Of a stretch of DNA of 64,000 nt, positions 9,864 through 18,412 are shown in pieces. Numbering within the stretch: the stretch's first letter is position 1; each line of letters starts with the position of its first letter. A program made the translations under genes and the position numbers. This stretch comes from an uncultured Dialister sp. (lineage in GTDB: Bacteria > Bacillota > Negativicutes > Veillonellales > Dialisteraceae), in the NCBI GenBank assembly GCA_900541485.1, contig UQJW01000006.1:1-64000 (forward strand), written 5' to 3'. The notes below the pieces were generated by a model. The model saw only the letters and a program-made list of their open reading frames with translations. It searched no databases and was not told where the DNA came from.

Positions 9864-10497
9864 AGTATTCAGACTCTTGTACTTGAATGTGATTCAATTC
9901 GGGAAGCTTGATGATGCGGTTTGCAATATTTTCAGCCAAATATTTATTGTGGGTAATGGCAATTAATGTTATATGATGTTCTTTGGCATACTTCAATACA
10001 TAATTCCAGATATGAGCCTGGTTGAGGGCATCAAGCATTGTTGTCATTTCATCACAAATTAAAAGTCGGGTATCTTTTCTGAGGGCTCGGGCAACACAAA
10101 ATCGTTGAAGTTCACCGCCGGATAATTCATTCGGCCAGCGACTGTACCATTTTTCCTGTATTCCCATCTCACGTAACACTTCTTCTTCGGGCGGTCCCGG
10201 CTCATATAAAATATCTTTCATTTTCCAGCGAGGATTAACAGCCTGTTCAGGATGTTGATAAACAAGTTGGATAGGGCGGTATCCTGATTTGGGTAGTGGT
10301 GCACCTTTAAACAAAATATTGCCATGAGTAGGACGTAAAAAACCTGAAATAATTTGAGCCAAAGTACTTTTTCCATAACCGCTGGGGCCTAATAAAACAA
10401 CGACTTCGCCTTCTTCTATAGATAAATTAATATCCTTTAAGACGAATGGTCCGCGGTTATAACGAAAACTTACATTTTTTATATCAAGAATGTTCAC
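9862..10497 (-). CDS. Peptide/nickel ABC importer ATPase (OppF/NikE type)
   Basis: This is the second ATPase of a five-gene peptide- or nickel-type importer. It has 211 aa, shorter than OppF (about 310) and close to NikE/CntF-like proteins. It has Walker A GPSGYGKST, signature ELSGGELQRFCVARAL and Walker B LLICDEMTTMLDALNQ. It lacks the long C-terminal oligopeptide-ATPase extension. GTG codons occur at 10503 and 10497; the second has the better 7-nt gap from GAGG. It overlaps the preceding ATPase gene by 14 nt, which suggests coupling. Substrate cannot be decided. Confidence 0.88.
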   Translation of the reverse strand: MNILDIKNVSFRYNRGPFVLKDINLSIEEGEVVVLLGPSGYGKSTLAQIISGFLRPTHGNILFKGAPLPKSGYRPIQLVYQHPEQAVNPRWKMKDILYEPGPPEEEVLREMGIQEKWYSRWPNELSGGELQRFCVARALRKDTRLLICDEMTTMLDALNQAHIWNYVLKYAKEHHITLIAITHNKYLAENIANRIIKLPELNHIQVQESEY

Positions 10498-11353
10498 AAT
10501 CACACCTCATTCCTGTTTCGTCAACAAGCCATGTGGCACTGCTTGAACCACAATACGGGCAAGTTTCAAGATGAAATCCGTTTTGAGGAAGCGCCGCAAA
10601 AAGGGCCCGGCTGTAAGGGTGTTTCAAGCCTGTTCCATCTCCTTTGAACGTACTTGTAGAAGCAGTTTCAATGACTCTTCCGTCGTGAAAAATAGAAATA
10701 TAGTCAGCAATATGAATAGCTAAATCTATATCATGGGTGATCAAAACAATTCCTTTTCCGGAATCTGCCAGTTGTCGCAAATCTTGGAGAGCTTTTATGG
10801 CAGTTTCTAAATCAAGACCCGGGGTCGGTTCATCAGCAATGATGAGTTCTGCATCTGTAACAAGTGCGGTGGAGAGAAGAATTCTTCTTGCCATACCACC
10901 GGAAAGCTGAAACGGGTACAATTTATCGGTGCCCTCTTTCAGACGGAAACGTTTGAACAGTTTTTTTTGCAAATCTTCTACAGCTTTTCCTTCAATTCCT
11001 CGGACTTGCTCACCTACCTGCATGAGTGGATCTAAGAAAGCGATAGATTGGGGAATAAAAGCAATTTCTTTTCCTCTTAATTCCCGTATTCTGTTTGGTG
11101 TCAGTTTTTCATCTTTGTAATAAAATGTCCCACCGGTTTTTGCATTGTCCGGAAGAATGTCCATAATGGCATGAGCCAGCAAGCTTTTTCCTGAACCGCT
11201 GGACCCGACGATGGCCAGTATATTTCCTTTTTCCAGAGTGAGGCTCAGATTTTTAATGGCTGTAAAAATTACTTTTTTTAATTTTGCATCATAACTTTCA
11301 AAACTTACGGAAAGGTTTTGGACAGTGAGTAAAGTGTTTTCAGTATAATTCAT
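10484..11353 (-). CDS. Peptide/nickel ABC importer ATPase (OppD/NikD type)
   Basis: The first ATPase of the importer, 289 aa. Walker A is GSSGSGKS, the signature is QLSGGMARRILLSTAL, and Walker B is LIIADEPTPGLD. The family C-terminal part is present (HPYSRALFAALPQNGF). It then ends in an unusual tail with CPYCG and CDC, a four-cysteine set about 20 residues apart that resembles a metal knuckle. OppD/DppD proteins often carry C-terminal cysteines, but this arrangement differs from the usual one. The start has AGGAGG. It lies 8 nt after the permease gene. Confidence 0.92.
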   Translation of the reverse strand: MNYTENTLLTVQNLSVSFESYDAKLKKVIFTAIKNLSLTLEKGNILAIVGSSGSGKSLLAHAIMDILPDNAKTGGTFYYKDEKLTPNRIRELRGKEIAFIPQSIAFLDPLMQVGEQVRGIEGKAVEDLQKKLFKRFRLKEGTDKLYPFQLSGGMARRILLSTALVTDAELIIADEPTPGLDLETAIKALQDLRQLADSGKGIVLITHDIDLAIHIADYISIFHDGRVIETASTSTFKGDGTGLKHPYSRALFAALPQNGFHLETCPYCGSSSATWLVDETGMRCDCEHS

Positions 11354-11361
11354 AAGTCCTC

Positions 11362-12216
11362 CTATTTCCGCGAACTGTGGGGATCAATGTAAATTTTGAG
11401 ATAGTCACCGACTAAGTCAAAAAGTTGCACGACCAAAAGAAGCGCCAAACCCGGGAATATAGCGAGCCACCACATACCTGCTGATAAATATTTCATGGAC
11501 TCAGACAATATGATACCTACCGCAGGTGTGTCCAAGGGAAGGCCATAGCCCAAAAATGTAATTCCTGCTTCGTGAAGTATAGCGTGTGGGAAAAGAAGAA
11601 TGAGTCCTACCAGATATTGAGGAAATACATGGGGGATAATATGGTGCACTGCAATATAGCAGGAGCTTTTTCCCATATGTTTTGAAAGTTGGACATACCT
11701 GGCAGAACGGATTTGCATGACTTCAGCCCTGATAACTCTTGTCAGAGAGGGCCAGTGTGTGACTGCTACGCCTGTAATAACACCAAAAGCACCGCCATTA
11801 CATGCAATGGAAATTAAAATTAAAAGAATGACGTGAGGGATGCCCATACAGAGATCTACCAAATAGTTGACCACATAGTCGACTTTACCTCCGTAAATTG
11901 CGGACATAGTGCCTAAAATAACAGCGATAAAGGTACTCAGGACGGCAGATAGCAAACCGATTCGTATGCTGAGAGAAAGTCCGCTGATTGTTCTATAAAA
12001 CATATCCCGTCCCAGATTGTCAGTACCAAATAAATGGATAAGAGAAGGAGCTAAGCGTTTGTCTGCGTAATTCGGAGCATATAGCTCCGGAGACATATAT
12101 ATTCCCCATAAACATATAGTGACTAAAATAAAAAGCCCGATACCGATTATCATGAGTACTTTTTGACGATAGTTCAGATGAAATGATCTTGGGGCGGCCA
12201 ATTCTTTTTCAGGCAT
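11362..12216 (-). CDS. Peptide/nickel ABC importer permease (OppC/NikC type)
   Basis: An inner-membrane permease subunit of 284 aa. It has an N-terminal membrane helix (LMIIGIGLFILVTICLWGIY), a periplasmic segment with LFGTDNLGRDMFYRTISGL, typical of OppC/DppC, and the BPD-transport domain with about five more helices. The coupling-loop region is GVAVTHWPSLTRVIRAEV. The start is set at ATG 12216, which has GGGTGGTG upstream and overlaps the previous permease by 8 nt (ATGCCTGA). A longer reading to 12273 is possible but has no ribosome site. Confidence 0.92.
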   Translation of the reverse strand: MPEKELAAPRSFHLNYRQKVLMIIGIGLFILVTICLWGIYMSPELYAPNYADKRLAPSLIHLFGTDNLGRDMFYRTISGLSLSIRIGLLSAVLSTFIAVILGTMSAIYGGKVDYVVNYLVDLCMGIPHVILLILISIACNGGAFGVITGVAVTHWPSLTRVIRAEVMQIRSARYVQLSKHMGKSSCYIAVHHIIPHVFPQYLVGLILLFPHAILHEAGITFLGYGLPLDTPAVGIILSESMKYLSAGMWWLAIFPGLALLLVVQLFDLVGDYLKIYIDPHSSRK

Positions 12217-13189
12217 TGCGGTCACCACCCTCTCTGATTTGGGGATCGATAATTCCGTATAAGATATTTGCAATCAGATTTCCCGTAAATACAAAGACTG
12301 CACTAAATACAGCAACACCTAGAAGCATAGGAGCATCTCCGAATAAGCCTGCATGTGTAGCAGCATTGGCAAGACCGGGATAAGAAAAAACTTGCTCAGC
12401 CAGCACGCAGCCGCCGAAAAGCTCACTGATGTAAGCAAATTGTAAAGTGATTGCAGGTAAGCAAATGTTTCTAAGTCCGTGCCGGATAATAATTTGTTTC
12501 AGAGATTCTCCTCTTGCTTTAGCAAAAAGGACATAATCGCTTTCAAGCACATCAATCAGTTTTTGCCGTGTATGAAGAACAATATTGGATATCCCCTTAA
12601 TGCTTAATGTGATGGCCGGGAGGACTAAATGATATAACCGGTCCATAATAGTGACATCCTCTGATAGTTTTCCTGCCGGTGCTGCCAATCCGAGAGGAAA
12701 CCATTGCAGTTCCACGGCAAATATAACGAGCATGACAAGACCGATCCAAAATACCGGAGTAGAAGCTAAAAGAAGACTTGTTGTTTTAATGACTTTATCG
12801 AAAACAGTATCTTTAAAAGCTCCTGATATAATACCTAGCGTAAACCCTAAGAGACCGGAACAAACCCAGGCAATCATCATAAGAGGAAATGATGTTCTAA
12901 AACGTTCGCCCAGAACTTTGCTGACAGGTTCATGGTAACTGATAGATTCTCCCATATCTCCTGTGACAAAGTGAGTGGCCCAGGTAATGTATCGTTCTAC
13001 AGGAGATTTATTAAGTCCCCATTCTTCTTCAATTTGAGCTCTTTGTTCTACTGAAACACTTACTTCTCCCAAAAAGGAATCCACAGGATCCATGGGAGAA
13101 GAAGTGATAAGGAAAAAGCTGATAATAGTAGTAGAGATAAGAAGAAGAACCATCCGGACCAGTGTTTTTAAAAAGTAACGGATATTCAA
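12209..13189 (-). CDS. Peptide/nickel ABC importer permease (OppB/NikB type)
   Basis: The second permease subunit, 326 aa, forming the channel with the OppC-type protein. A first membrane helix (MVLLLISTTIISFFLI) is followed by the family N-terminal region SPMDPVDSFLG and the BPD-transport domain with the coupling motif YVLFAKARGESLKQIIIRHG. The start is a TTG with AAAGGAAA upstream; no better ATG exists before residue 13. It is the second gene of the operon, 30 nt after the binding protein. Confidence 0.92.
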   Translation of the reverse strand: MNIRYFLKTLVRMVLLLISTTIISFFLITSSPMDPVDSFLGEVSVSVEQRAQIEEEWGLNKSPVERYITWATHFVTGDMGESISYHEPVSKVLGERFRTSFPLMMIAWVCSGLLGFTLGIISGAFKDTVFDKVIKTTSLLLASTPVFWIGLVMLVIFAVELQWFPLGLAAPAGKLSEDVTIMDRLYHLVLPAITLSIKGISNIVLHTRQKLIDVLESDYVLFAKARGESLKQIIIRHGLRNICLPAITLQFAYISELFGGCVLAEQVFSYPGLANAATHAGLFGDAPMLLGVAVFSAVFVFTGNLIANILYGIIDPQIREGGDRNA

Positions 13190-13219
13190 AATGATTTCCT
13201 TTCTCTATAAATCAGAAAA

Positions 13220-14785
13220 TTATTTGCCCCAAGTCCATTCATTCATATTTTCTACAACGGAAATCCCCTGGCCTCTGTTGATGGTTTTCTCCGGCATAGG
13301 GATATGAAGACCGTCTTTAACAAAATAAGTCAGTGATGGCAAGGTAATAAATAGGAAAGGAACGTCCTGATCCGTTAAGTACTGGGCGTTAATCCAGTGT
13401 TTATAAGCTTCTTCACGGTCGGTGGCAGCAATAGCAGCTTCAATTTCCGCATCAACAGCAGGATTGCTATAAGAAGCCGGGTTATTAATACCGAGTACAC
13501 CAATTTGACTGGAATGGAAATTTCTGTAGAAGCTGATAGGATTAATGTCAGTCATTGCCCAACAGGTAGGGATATGCATCGATTTTCTTGCCACAACCCA
13601 TGCCTCTGATTTAGGTATGATATGTATGCCCAAAGGAGCAGCTTGTGCTGACAAGGCAACAACTGTATTGTACCGGGCCAAATCGTTGCTTCTGCCGGTG
13701 ATTGTGAATTCTGCTTTTACACCGTTCTTTTCACGGATACCGTCACCGTCAATATCTTTCCATCCTGCTTCTTCCAAAAGCTTTTTGGCTTCTTCGACAC
13801 GGCCGTCTTCAAATTTATATTTGCTGCTCCAAGGTACATCAGGGCTTGTTCCATAAGATGGAATTCCTACACCGGCCAAAGCATTGTCGATGATAGCCTG
13901 CCGGCTGATACCGATATTTAAGGCTTTACGGATGGCAATGTCACAGGTTACATTATTTCCGACAACCTCGTCACCTTTTTTTGTTTCCGGGATGGTAGGC
14001 AGGTTAATGATAAAGTTCTCGACTGTCGGAAGTGTGAGGACTTGCATATTGTCTACTTTAGCCTTTGATGTTTCACCATCGACATATACCAAATCCAACT
14101 GACCTGATTTAGCGGCGGATAAAGCAGTCTGTTCATCCATTTTCAAAATGGTAATCTTCTTAAATTTGGATTTTTTACCATAATAATACTCATTGGGTTC
14201 AAGAATAAGCTGCTGGTCTTTTTTGAAATCAACGACACGCCACGCACCGGATCCAATCGGTTTATCACCGTAGGTTTCCGTATACGCATGAGCAGGTACA
14301 ATGCCCGTTTCTGTCAGACTGTAGGGGAAAGATGACCAGGGCTTTTTCAGATGGAAAATGACGGTATAGTCATCTTTTGCCTCAACAGAATCAAGCATGC
14401 TGAGATCTGCAGCAGATGCTTTTTGTTTTGCAGTATTAAAGGTAAAAACAATATCTTTGGCTGTTAAGGGTTTACCATCTGAAAATTTTGCATCCTTTCT
14501 GATTTCATAGGTATAAGTTAAACCGTCAGAACTGATAGTTTCTTTTGTAGCCAAGTCATTAACAATTTTATTATCTTTTCCGATAGCAAGAATATGGCTG
14601 TGGAAAATATCGGGAGTCCAAACTCCATAACCGGTTGTCGGGTCAAATTTACCGGCAACTAAAAGGTTCCCGGCAGAAATAGTTAATTCTGTCTTTGCTT
14701 CATTACCTGTTGTTTTTTTGTCGGAACCACATCCGGTGATAGCTAAAGTTCCGATAAGCAGTGCAGTCAAAAGTTTTTTCTTCAT
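13220..14785 (-). CDS. Substrate-binding lipoprotein, SBP family 5
   Basis: The extracytoplasmic solute-binding protein of the importer, 521 aa. A lipoprotein signal is clear: MKKKLLTALLIGTLAITGC, with the lipidated Cys at residue 19. The body is of the peptide/nickel class (SBP_bac_5): the signature TYTYEIRKDAKFSDGKPLTAKDIVFTF (about residues 87-113) and YNTVVALSAQAAPLGIHI are family features. The gene heads the operon A-B-C-D-F with GGGAGG before the ATG. Oligopeptide, nickel or a nickel-metallophore complex are all possible substrates; sequence inspection does not separate them. Confidence 0.9.
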   Translation of the reverse strand: MKKKLLTALLIGTLAITGCGSDKKTTGNEAKTELTISAGNLLVAGKFDPTTGYGVWTPDIFHSHILAIGKDNKIVNDLATKETISSDGLTYTYEIRKDAKFSDGKPLTAKDIVFTFNTAKQKASAADLSMLDSVEAKDDYTVIFHLKKPWSSFPYSLTETGIVPAHAYTETYGDKPIGSGAWRVVDFKKDQQLILEPNEYYYGKKSKFKKITILKMDEQTALSAAKSGQLDLVYVDGETSKAKVDNMQVLTLPTVENFIINLPTIPETKKGDEVVGNNVTCDIAIRKALNIGISRQAIIDNALAGVGIPSYGTSPDVPWSSKYKFEDGRVEEAKKLLEEAGWKDIDGDGIREKNGVKAEFTITGRSNDLARYNTVVALSAQAAPLGIHIIPKSEAWVVARKSMHIPTCWAMTDINPISFYRNFHSSQIGVLGINNPASYSNPAVDAEIEAAIAATDREEAYKHWINAQYLTDQDVPFLFITLPSLTYFVKDGLHIPMPEKTINRGQGISVVENMNEWTWGK

Positions 14786-15006
14786 GAGAGTCCTCCCTGA
14801 AATAAAAATGTAAGAAAAATTAATAATATATTTGAATTATAACAAAAAATAAAGATATAAAAAAGAATTTTTCAAATCTAAAAATGAATAACTTTTATAA
14901 AGAATTAATGTTTAATAAAATATAATTTTATTCATCACAAATAGAAAATACATATAACTTTTGTATCGGAAAGCAAAAAAGCGAACAGATTTTCTGTCAT
15001 ATGGTG

Positions 15007-15012
15007 TATAAT
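15007..15012 (+). promoter_or_regulatory. Candidate -10 element for the radical SAM operon
   Basis: TATAAT at 15007-15012 lies 35 bp before the radical SAM start and is preceded by GGTG, as at the sodA promoter. No good -35 box is visible at the proper distance. The remaining divergent gap back to 14786 is AT-rich and shows nothing else clear. Confidence 0.35.
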
Positions 15013-15046
15013 GAAATAGAAAATTTGTTCTATGGTGGTGACGGAT

Positions 15047-16285
15047 ATGGAATTGGGAGAAAAATTAAATATTTTGGCAGATGCGGCTAAGTATGATGTG
15101 TCGTGTTCTTCCAGCGGTTCGTCGAGATCAAACCGGGGTGGTATCGGCAACGGGCATTATAGCGGAATTTGTCATTCTTGGACGGCTGACGGACGTTGTA
15201 TTTCTTTGCTCAAAATTCTGATGTCCAATTCTTGTATATATGACTGCGAATATTGTGTGAACAGAAGAAGTCACGATACACCGCGGGCTACATTTACACC
15301 GGAAGAGATTGTGAGACTGACGATACAATTTTATCGTCGGAATTATATTGAAGGTTTATTTTTGTCGTCCGGTATTATCCGTTCTCCCGATTACACGACA
15401 GAACTGCTGATTAAGACGGCCAGGATTTTAAGGGAACGGGAATATTTCTACGGATATATCCATATGAAAGGAATTCCCGGAACAGATGCATCGCTGCTGA
15501 ATGAGTTGGGCCGTTATGCAGACCGGGTGAGTGTGAATATAGAGTTGCCGTCAGAGCGGTCGTTAAAGCTTTTGGCACCGCAAAAGACAAGGAAAGCTAT
15601 ATTGATACCTATGAAATTTTTTCATGAGAAAATCAGGGAGAGAAAGCAAGAGAAATCGAAGCATGCTCCTCCTTTCGTTCCTGCAGGACAGACGACACAA
15701 TTGATTATCGGTGCCAGCGGCGAAAGTGACAGGGATATCCTGCGTCTGACAGAAGGTCTTTATAAAATAACAGAGCTGAAGAGGGTATACTATTCAGCCT
15801 ACGTTCCTGTGATGAATGGGAAAAATTTGCCTGCTATTGTAAAACCTCCGCTGGTAAGAGAAAACAGGATGTATCAGGCGGACTGGCTTCTCCGCTTTTA
15901 CGGATTTAAGGCGGAGGAACTTCTTACAGAGAAAGAGCCGGATTTTGATAATGATTTAGATCCCAAGTCATGCTGGGCTATCCGGCACAGGGCATATTTC
16001 CCTGTGGAAATCAATAAAGCGTCTTATGAAATGCTTCTCCGGGTTCCCGGTATCGGTGTGAGAAGTGCGCAACGCATTATCCGGCTGAGGCGGTATGGTG
16101 CATTGTCGGAAGAAGAGGTACGGAGAACGGGGGTAGTCTGGAAGCGGGCGAAACATTTTGTAACTTGTCGCGGCATATATAAAGGTTTGGGCGACGGGGA
16201 GGAAAACAGGCTCAGAGAAGCACTTGTGTCAGAGAAAATAAAGAGAAGTATGGTGCAGATGAGTTTATTTCCCGGGCAGGTGTGA
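15047..16285 (+). CDS. Radical SAM protein, predicted DNA repair/modification (UDG-linked family)
   Basis: A 412-aa radical SAM enzyme. The cluster-binding motif CIYDCEYC gives Cys 63, 67 and 70. A C-terminal helix-hairpin-helix (INKASYEMLLRVPGIGVRSAQRII, about residues 323-346) suggests DNA binding. This architecture matches the family annotated in databases as a putative DNA modification/repair radical SAM protein linked to uracil-DNA glycosylase; its reaction is unknown. The ATG at 15047 has GGTGGTGA upstream, better than the ATG at 15032. The next gene starts 1 nt after its stop and is the usual partner. A UDG-like gene lies at 33.7 kb. Confidence 0.88.
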   Translation: MELGEKLNILADAAKYDVSCSSSGSSRSNRGGIGNGHYSGICHSWTADGRCISLLKILMSNSCIYDCEYCVNRRSHDTPRATFTPEEIVRLTIQFYRRNYIEGLFLSSGIIRSPDYTTELLIKTARILREREYFYGYIHMKGIPGTDASLLNELGRYADRVSVNIELPSERSLKLLAPQKTRKAILIPMKFFHEKIRERKQEKSKHAPPFVPAGQTTQLIIGASGESDRDILRLTEGLYKITELKRVYYSAYVPVMNGKNLPAIVKPPLVRENRMYQADWLLRFYGFKAEELLTEKEPDFDNDLDPKSCWAIRHRAYFPVEINKASYEMLLRVPGIGVRSAQRIIRLRRYGALSEEEVRRTGVVWKRAKHFVTCRGIYKGLGDGEENRLREALVSEKIKRSMVQMSLFPGQV

Positions 16286-16286
16286 T

Positions 16287-17024
16287 ATGAAATATGTGTA
16301 TGACGGTACTTTTTCAGGATTTCTTACGACAGTATATGAGGCTTATTATCACGGAATTTCCTCTCTAGAGTCGGTCGTGCGGCAGGAGGTCGGTCTTGAT
16401 TTATTCGGAGACGGAATGAGTGTGACGACCAATACAGGCAAAGCGGAAAAGGTGGCCGATGCATTTTTTAAAGCTTGCGGTGGGCCTGCTTTTCGTTGGT
16501 TGTACCGGGCATTTCTTTGTGAGGACAGAAGAGAGGATCTCCTCTTGGATTATATCCGTAAAGGATTTATTTTAAAAAAAGATATTTATGCATCACAAAA
16601 GCAAATTTGGGTATGGGAAATCCTTACCCGGGCAAGAAAGACGGGAAATGAGGCGGAGAAATGGAGGGGGATTTTGCGGTTCAGTGAATTAGAAGAGGGC
16701 ATGCTGTATGCTTCTGTCCGCCCCACGCATGACGTACTTCCTTTAATTGTCAGACATTTCCAAAAAAGACTTCCTGAAGAAGAGTGGGCGATACACGATA
16801 TCCGGCGGAATACGGCAGCTTATTATGACGGGACGCATATAGAGATAGTCAGGGTGGAAAATCCCGATTTGCATCCCCGTCATAGCGGAACGGAAGAAGA
16901 ATTCAGAAATTTATGGAGAGGCTATTGGAAACATATGGCTATTGAAGAGAGGCGGAATCCCGATTTACAGAGAAGTTTTCTTCCTAAGAAATATTGGAGC
17001 TGCCTGACAGAAATGAGCAGGTAA
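16287..17024 (+). CDS. DUF4130-type partner of the radical SAM protein
   Basis: A 245-aa protein of the family known as probable DNA metabolism protein (DUF4130), which co-occurs with the radical SAM gene. It opens with YVYDGTFSGFLTTVYEAYY, a family hallmark, and contains MLYASVRPTHDVLPLIVRHFQKRLP and a C-terminal NPDLQRSFLPKKYWSCLTE. In some genomes this domain is fused to a C-terminal uracil-DNA glycosylase domain; here the protein ends before any such domain. The start is 1 nt after the upstream stop. The molecular function is not known. Confidence 0.87.
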   Translation: MKYVYDGTFSGFLTTVYEAYYHGISSLESVVRQEVGLDLFGDGMSVTTNTGKAEKVADAFFKACGGPAFRWLYRAFLCEDRREDLLLDYIRKGFILKKDIYASQKQIWVWEILTRARKTGNEAEKWRGILRFSELEEGMLYASVRPTHDVLPLIVRHFQKRLPEEEWAIHDIRRNTAAYYDGTHIEIVRVENPDLHPRHSGTEEEFRNLWRGYWKHMAIEERRNPDLQRSFLPKKYWSCLTEMSR

Positions 17025-17033
17025 AAGAAAAGG

Positions 17034-17058
17034 AGCCGGTGCCGTAAGCCGGCTTTTT
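17034..17058 (+). terminator. Terminator after the radical SAM pair
   Basis: A 6-bp stem AGCCGG/CCGGCT with a 9-nt loop is followed by TTTTT. It is short, so termination may be partial. Confidence 0.55.
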
Positions 17059-17185
17059 ATCACGGATAAATAAAATCACCGAAACGTTGCTTGCAGATAA
17101 TCTTGGGACGTGATATGACTAAAGGAGAAATTATGATTCGGGAAACTGCAGCATTGAGTGAACAGATATATGGAGGAAAGCAGAA

Positions 17186-17668
17186 GTGGGAAGGAAAATT
17201 CTGATTGTTTATTACTCCACAACGTCCCATACGAGGGAGGTAGCGGAGCTGATTCAGAAAACCGTAGGAGGAGATTTGGCCTCGATCCGAACGAAAGAGC
17301 CTTATCCCGAAAAGGAAGAAGACAAAATAGCACAAGGACATCGGGAAGTAAGTACCGACTTCATGCCCGAACTCAATGATTTTCCTGTGGATATCGGAGA
17401 ATACGATACGATATTTTTGGGAACGCCTGTCTGGTGGTATACCATAGCACCGGCTATGAAAAGTTTCTTAAAAAATCATGACTTATCGGGAAAAATTATC
17501 TATCCTTTTGTGACCAGTGAGGGAAGTGCGGGTCATGCATTGAACCATTTTGCCGCCGATGTGGGTGATTGTTTTGTCAAATCCGGTTTGCATGTCCGTT
17601 TCGGCAGTTTCGGAATGGTGACAAAAAGGGAGCAGATTGAAAATTGGGCCAAAGATGCTTTGCAATGA
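17186..17668 (+). CDS. Flavodoxin (first of a tandem pair)
   Basis: A 160-aa flavodoxin, a soluble FMN electron carrier. The phosphate-binding loop is VYYSTTSHTREVAE at the N-terminus, and the FMN-stacking region is seen in FLGTPVWWYTIAPAMKSFL. The start is a GTG with a strong GGAGGAAAG site at 17172-17180. It is followed after 12 nt by a second flavodoxin. Similar short flavodoxins are common in anaerobes, where they replace ferredoxin under iron limitation; the partner enzyme is not evident. Confidence 0.9.
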   Translation: MGRKILIVYYSTTSHTREVAELIQKTVGGDLASIRTKEPYPEKEEDKIAQGHREVSTDFMPELNDFPVDIGEYDTIFLGTPVWWYTIAPAMKSFLKNHDLSGKIIYPFVTSEGSAGHALNHFAADVGDCFVKSGLHVRFGSFGMVTKREQIENWAKDALQ

Positions 17669-17680
17669 TGAGGAGGAAAT

Positions 17681-18172
17681 ATGAAAATTTTGACGGTTTA
17701 TTTTTCAAAAACGGGACATACAAAAGCAGTAGCCGAAATAATCAGAAAGACCGTGGGAGGAGATTTGTTTGAAGTAAAAACGAAAAGAACCTACTCGGCT
17801 TCTTACGGAATTGCTGTTTTGCAGAGCGGTATTGAAAGATTCAGAAAAACGTTACCCGAATTGGAAAGTTTTCCGGATATTTCTTCATATGACAGAATTT
17901 TTATAGGATCCCCTGTATGGTGGTTTACACTGACCCCGGCTGTAAAAAGTCTCATCGCCGGTGTGGACTGGAAAAATAAAACAGTCTGTCCGTTTTTTAC
18001 AAGCGGCGGCCAGCCCAATCACACAGGAGAAGATTTTAAAGCGCTTCTTGTAAAGTCAGGGGCAGAAGTTCCCGGGTATCTCCATGTTTTTTACCGCAAA
18101 AACCGGATGGAAACAGAAATATCGGCAATTACGGAATGGGCAGAAAATTCTGCAGATGCACAACCGGAATAA
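17681..18172 (+). CDS. Flavodoxin (second of a tandem pair)
   Basis: A 163-aa paralogue of the preceding flavodoxin. It shares the loop VYFSKTGHTKAVAE, the run KTVGGDL and FIGSPVWWFTLTPAVKSL. The two genes form an operon with 12 nt between them and a GAGGAGGAAA ribosome site. The pair looks like a local duplication followed by divergence in the C-terminal half, where this copy has GYLHVFYRKNRME in place of RFGSFGMVTKREQ. Confidence 0.9.
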   Translation: MKILTVYFSKTGHTKAVAEIIRKTVGGDLFEVKTKRTYSASYGIAVLQSGIERFRKTLPELESFPDISSYDRIFIGSPVWWFTLTPAVKSLIAGVDWKNKTVCPFFTSGGQPNHTGEDFKALLVKSGAEVPGYLHVFYRKNRMETEISAITEWAENSADAQPE

Positions 18173-18243
18173 ATGGTGCAAGCCGATTAAGATTAGAAAG
18201 AAAAACTTGCAATAAAAGCAAAAGAATGAAGTATAGTGACAGG

Positions 18244-18281
18244 GTATGGGCAAGCGCTGAAAAGCGGTCCATACTTTTTAT
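18244..18281 (+). terminator. Terminator after the flavodoxin pair
   Basis: GTATGG (18244-18249) pairs with CCATAC (18269-18274), with an inner CGCT-GAAA-AGCG hairpin carrying a stable tetraloop, then TTTTTATTTT. Confidence 0.65.
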
Positions 18282-18326
18282 TTTAAGAAGATCCGCAAAA
18301 TTTCTTTAGAAACAGAGAGTTTTTTC

Positions 18327-18355
18327 TTGACATTGTCTCCGTTCTGTAGAATAAT
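18327..18355 (+). promoter_or_regulatory. Predicted promoter of the NhaC-type antiporter
   Basis: TTGACA at 18327-18332 and AATAAT at 18350-18355 are separated by 17 bp, 58 bp before the chosen ATG. Confidence 0.55.
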
Positions 18356-18412
18356 CAAAGGTAAACAAAAATATGCCTGACGGCATAAAGGAGAATGGAA
18401 GGGGTTGAAGTT

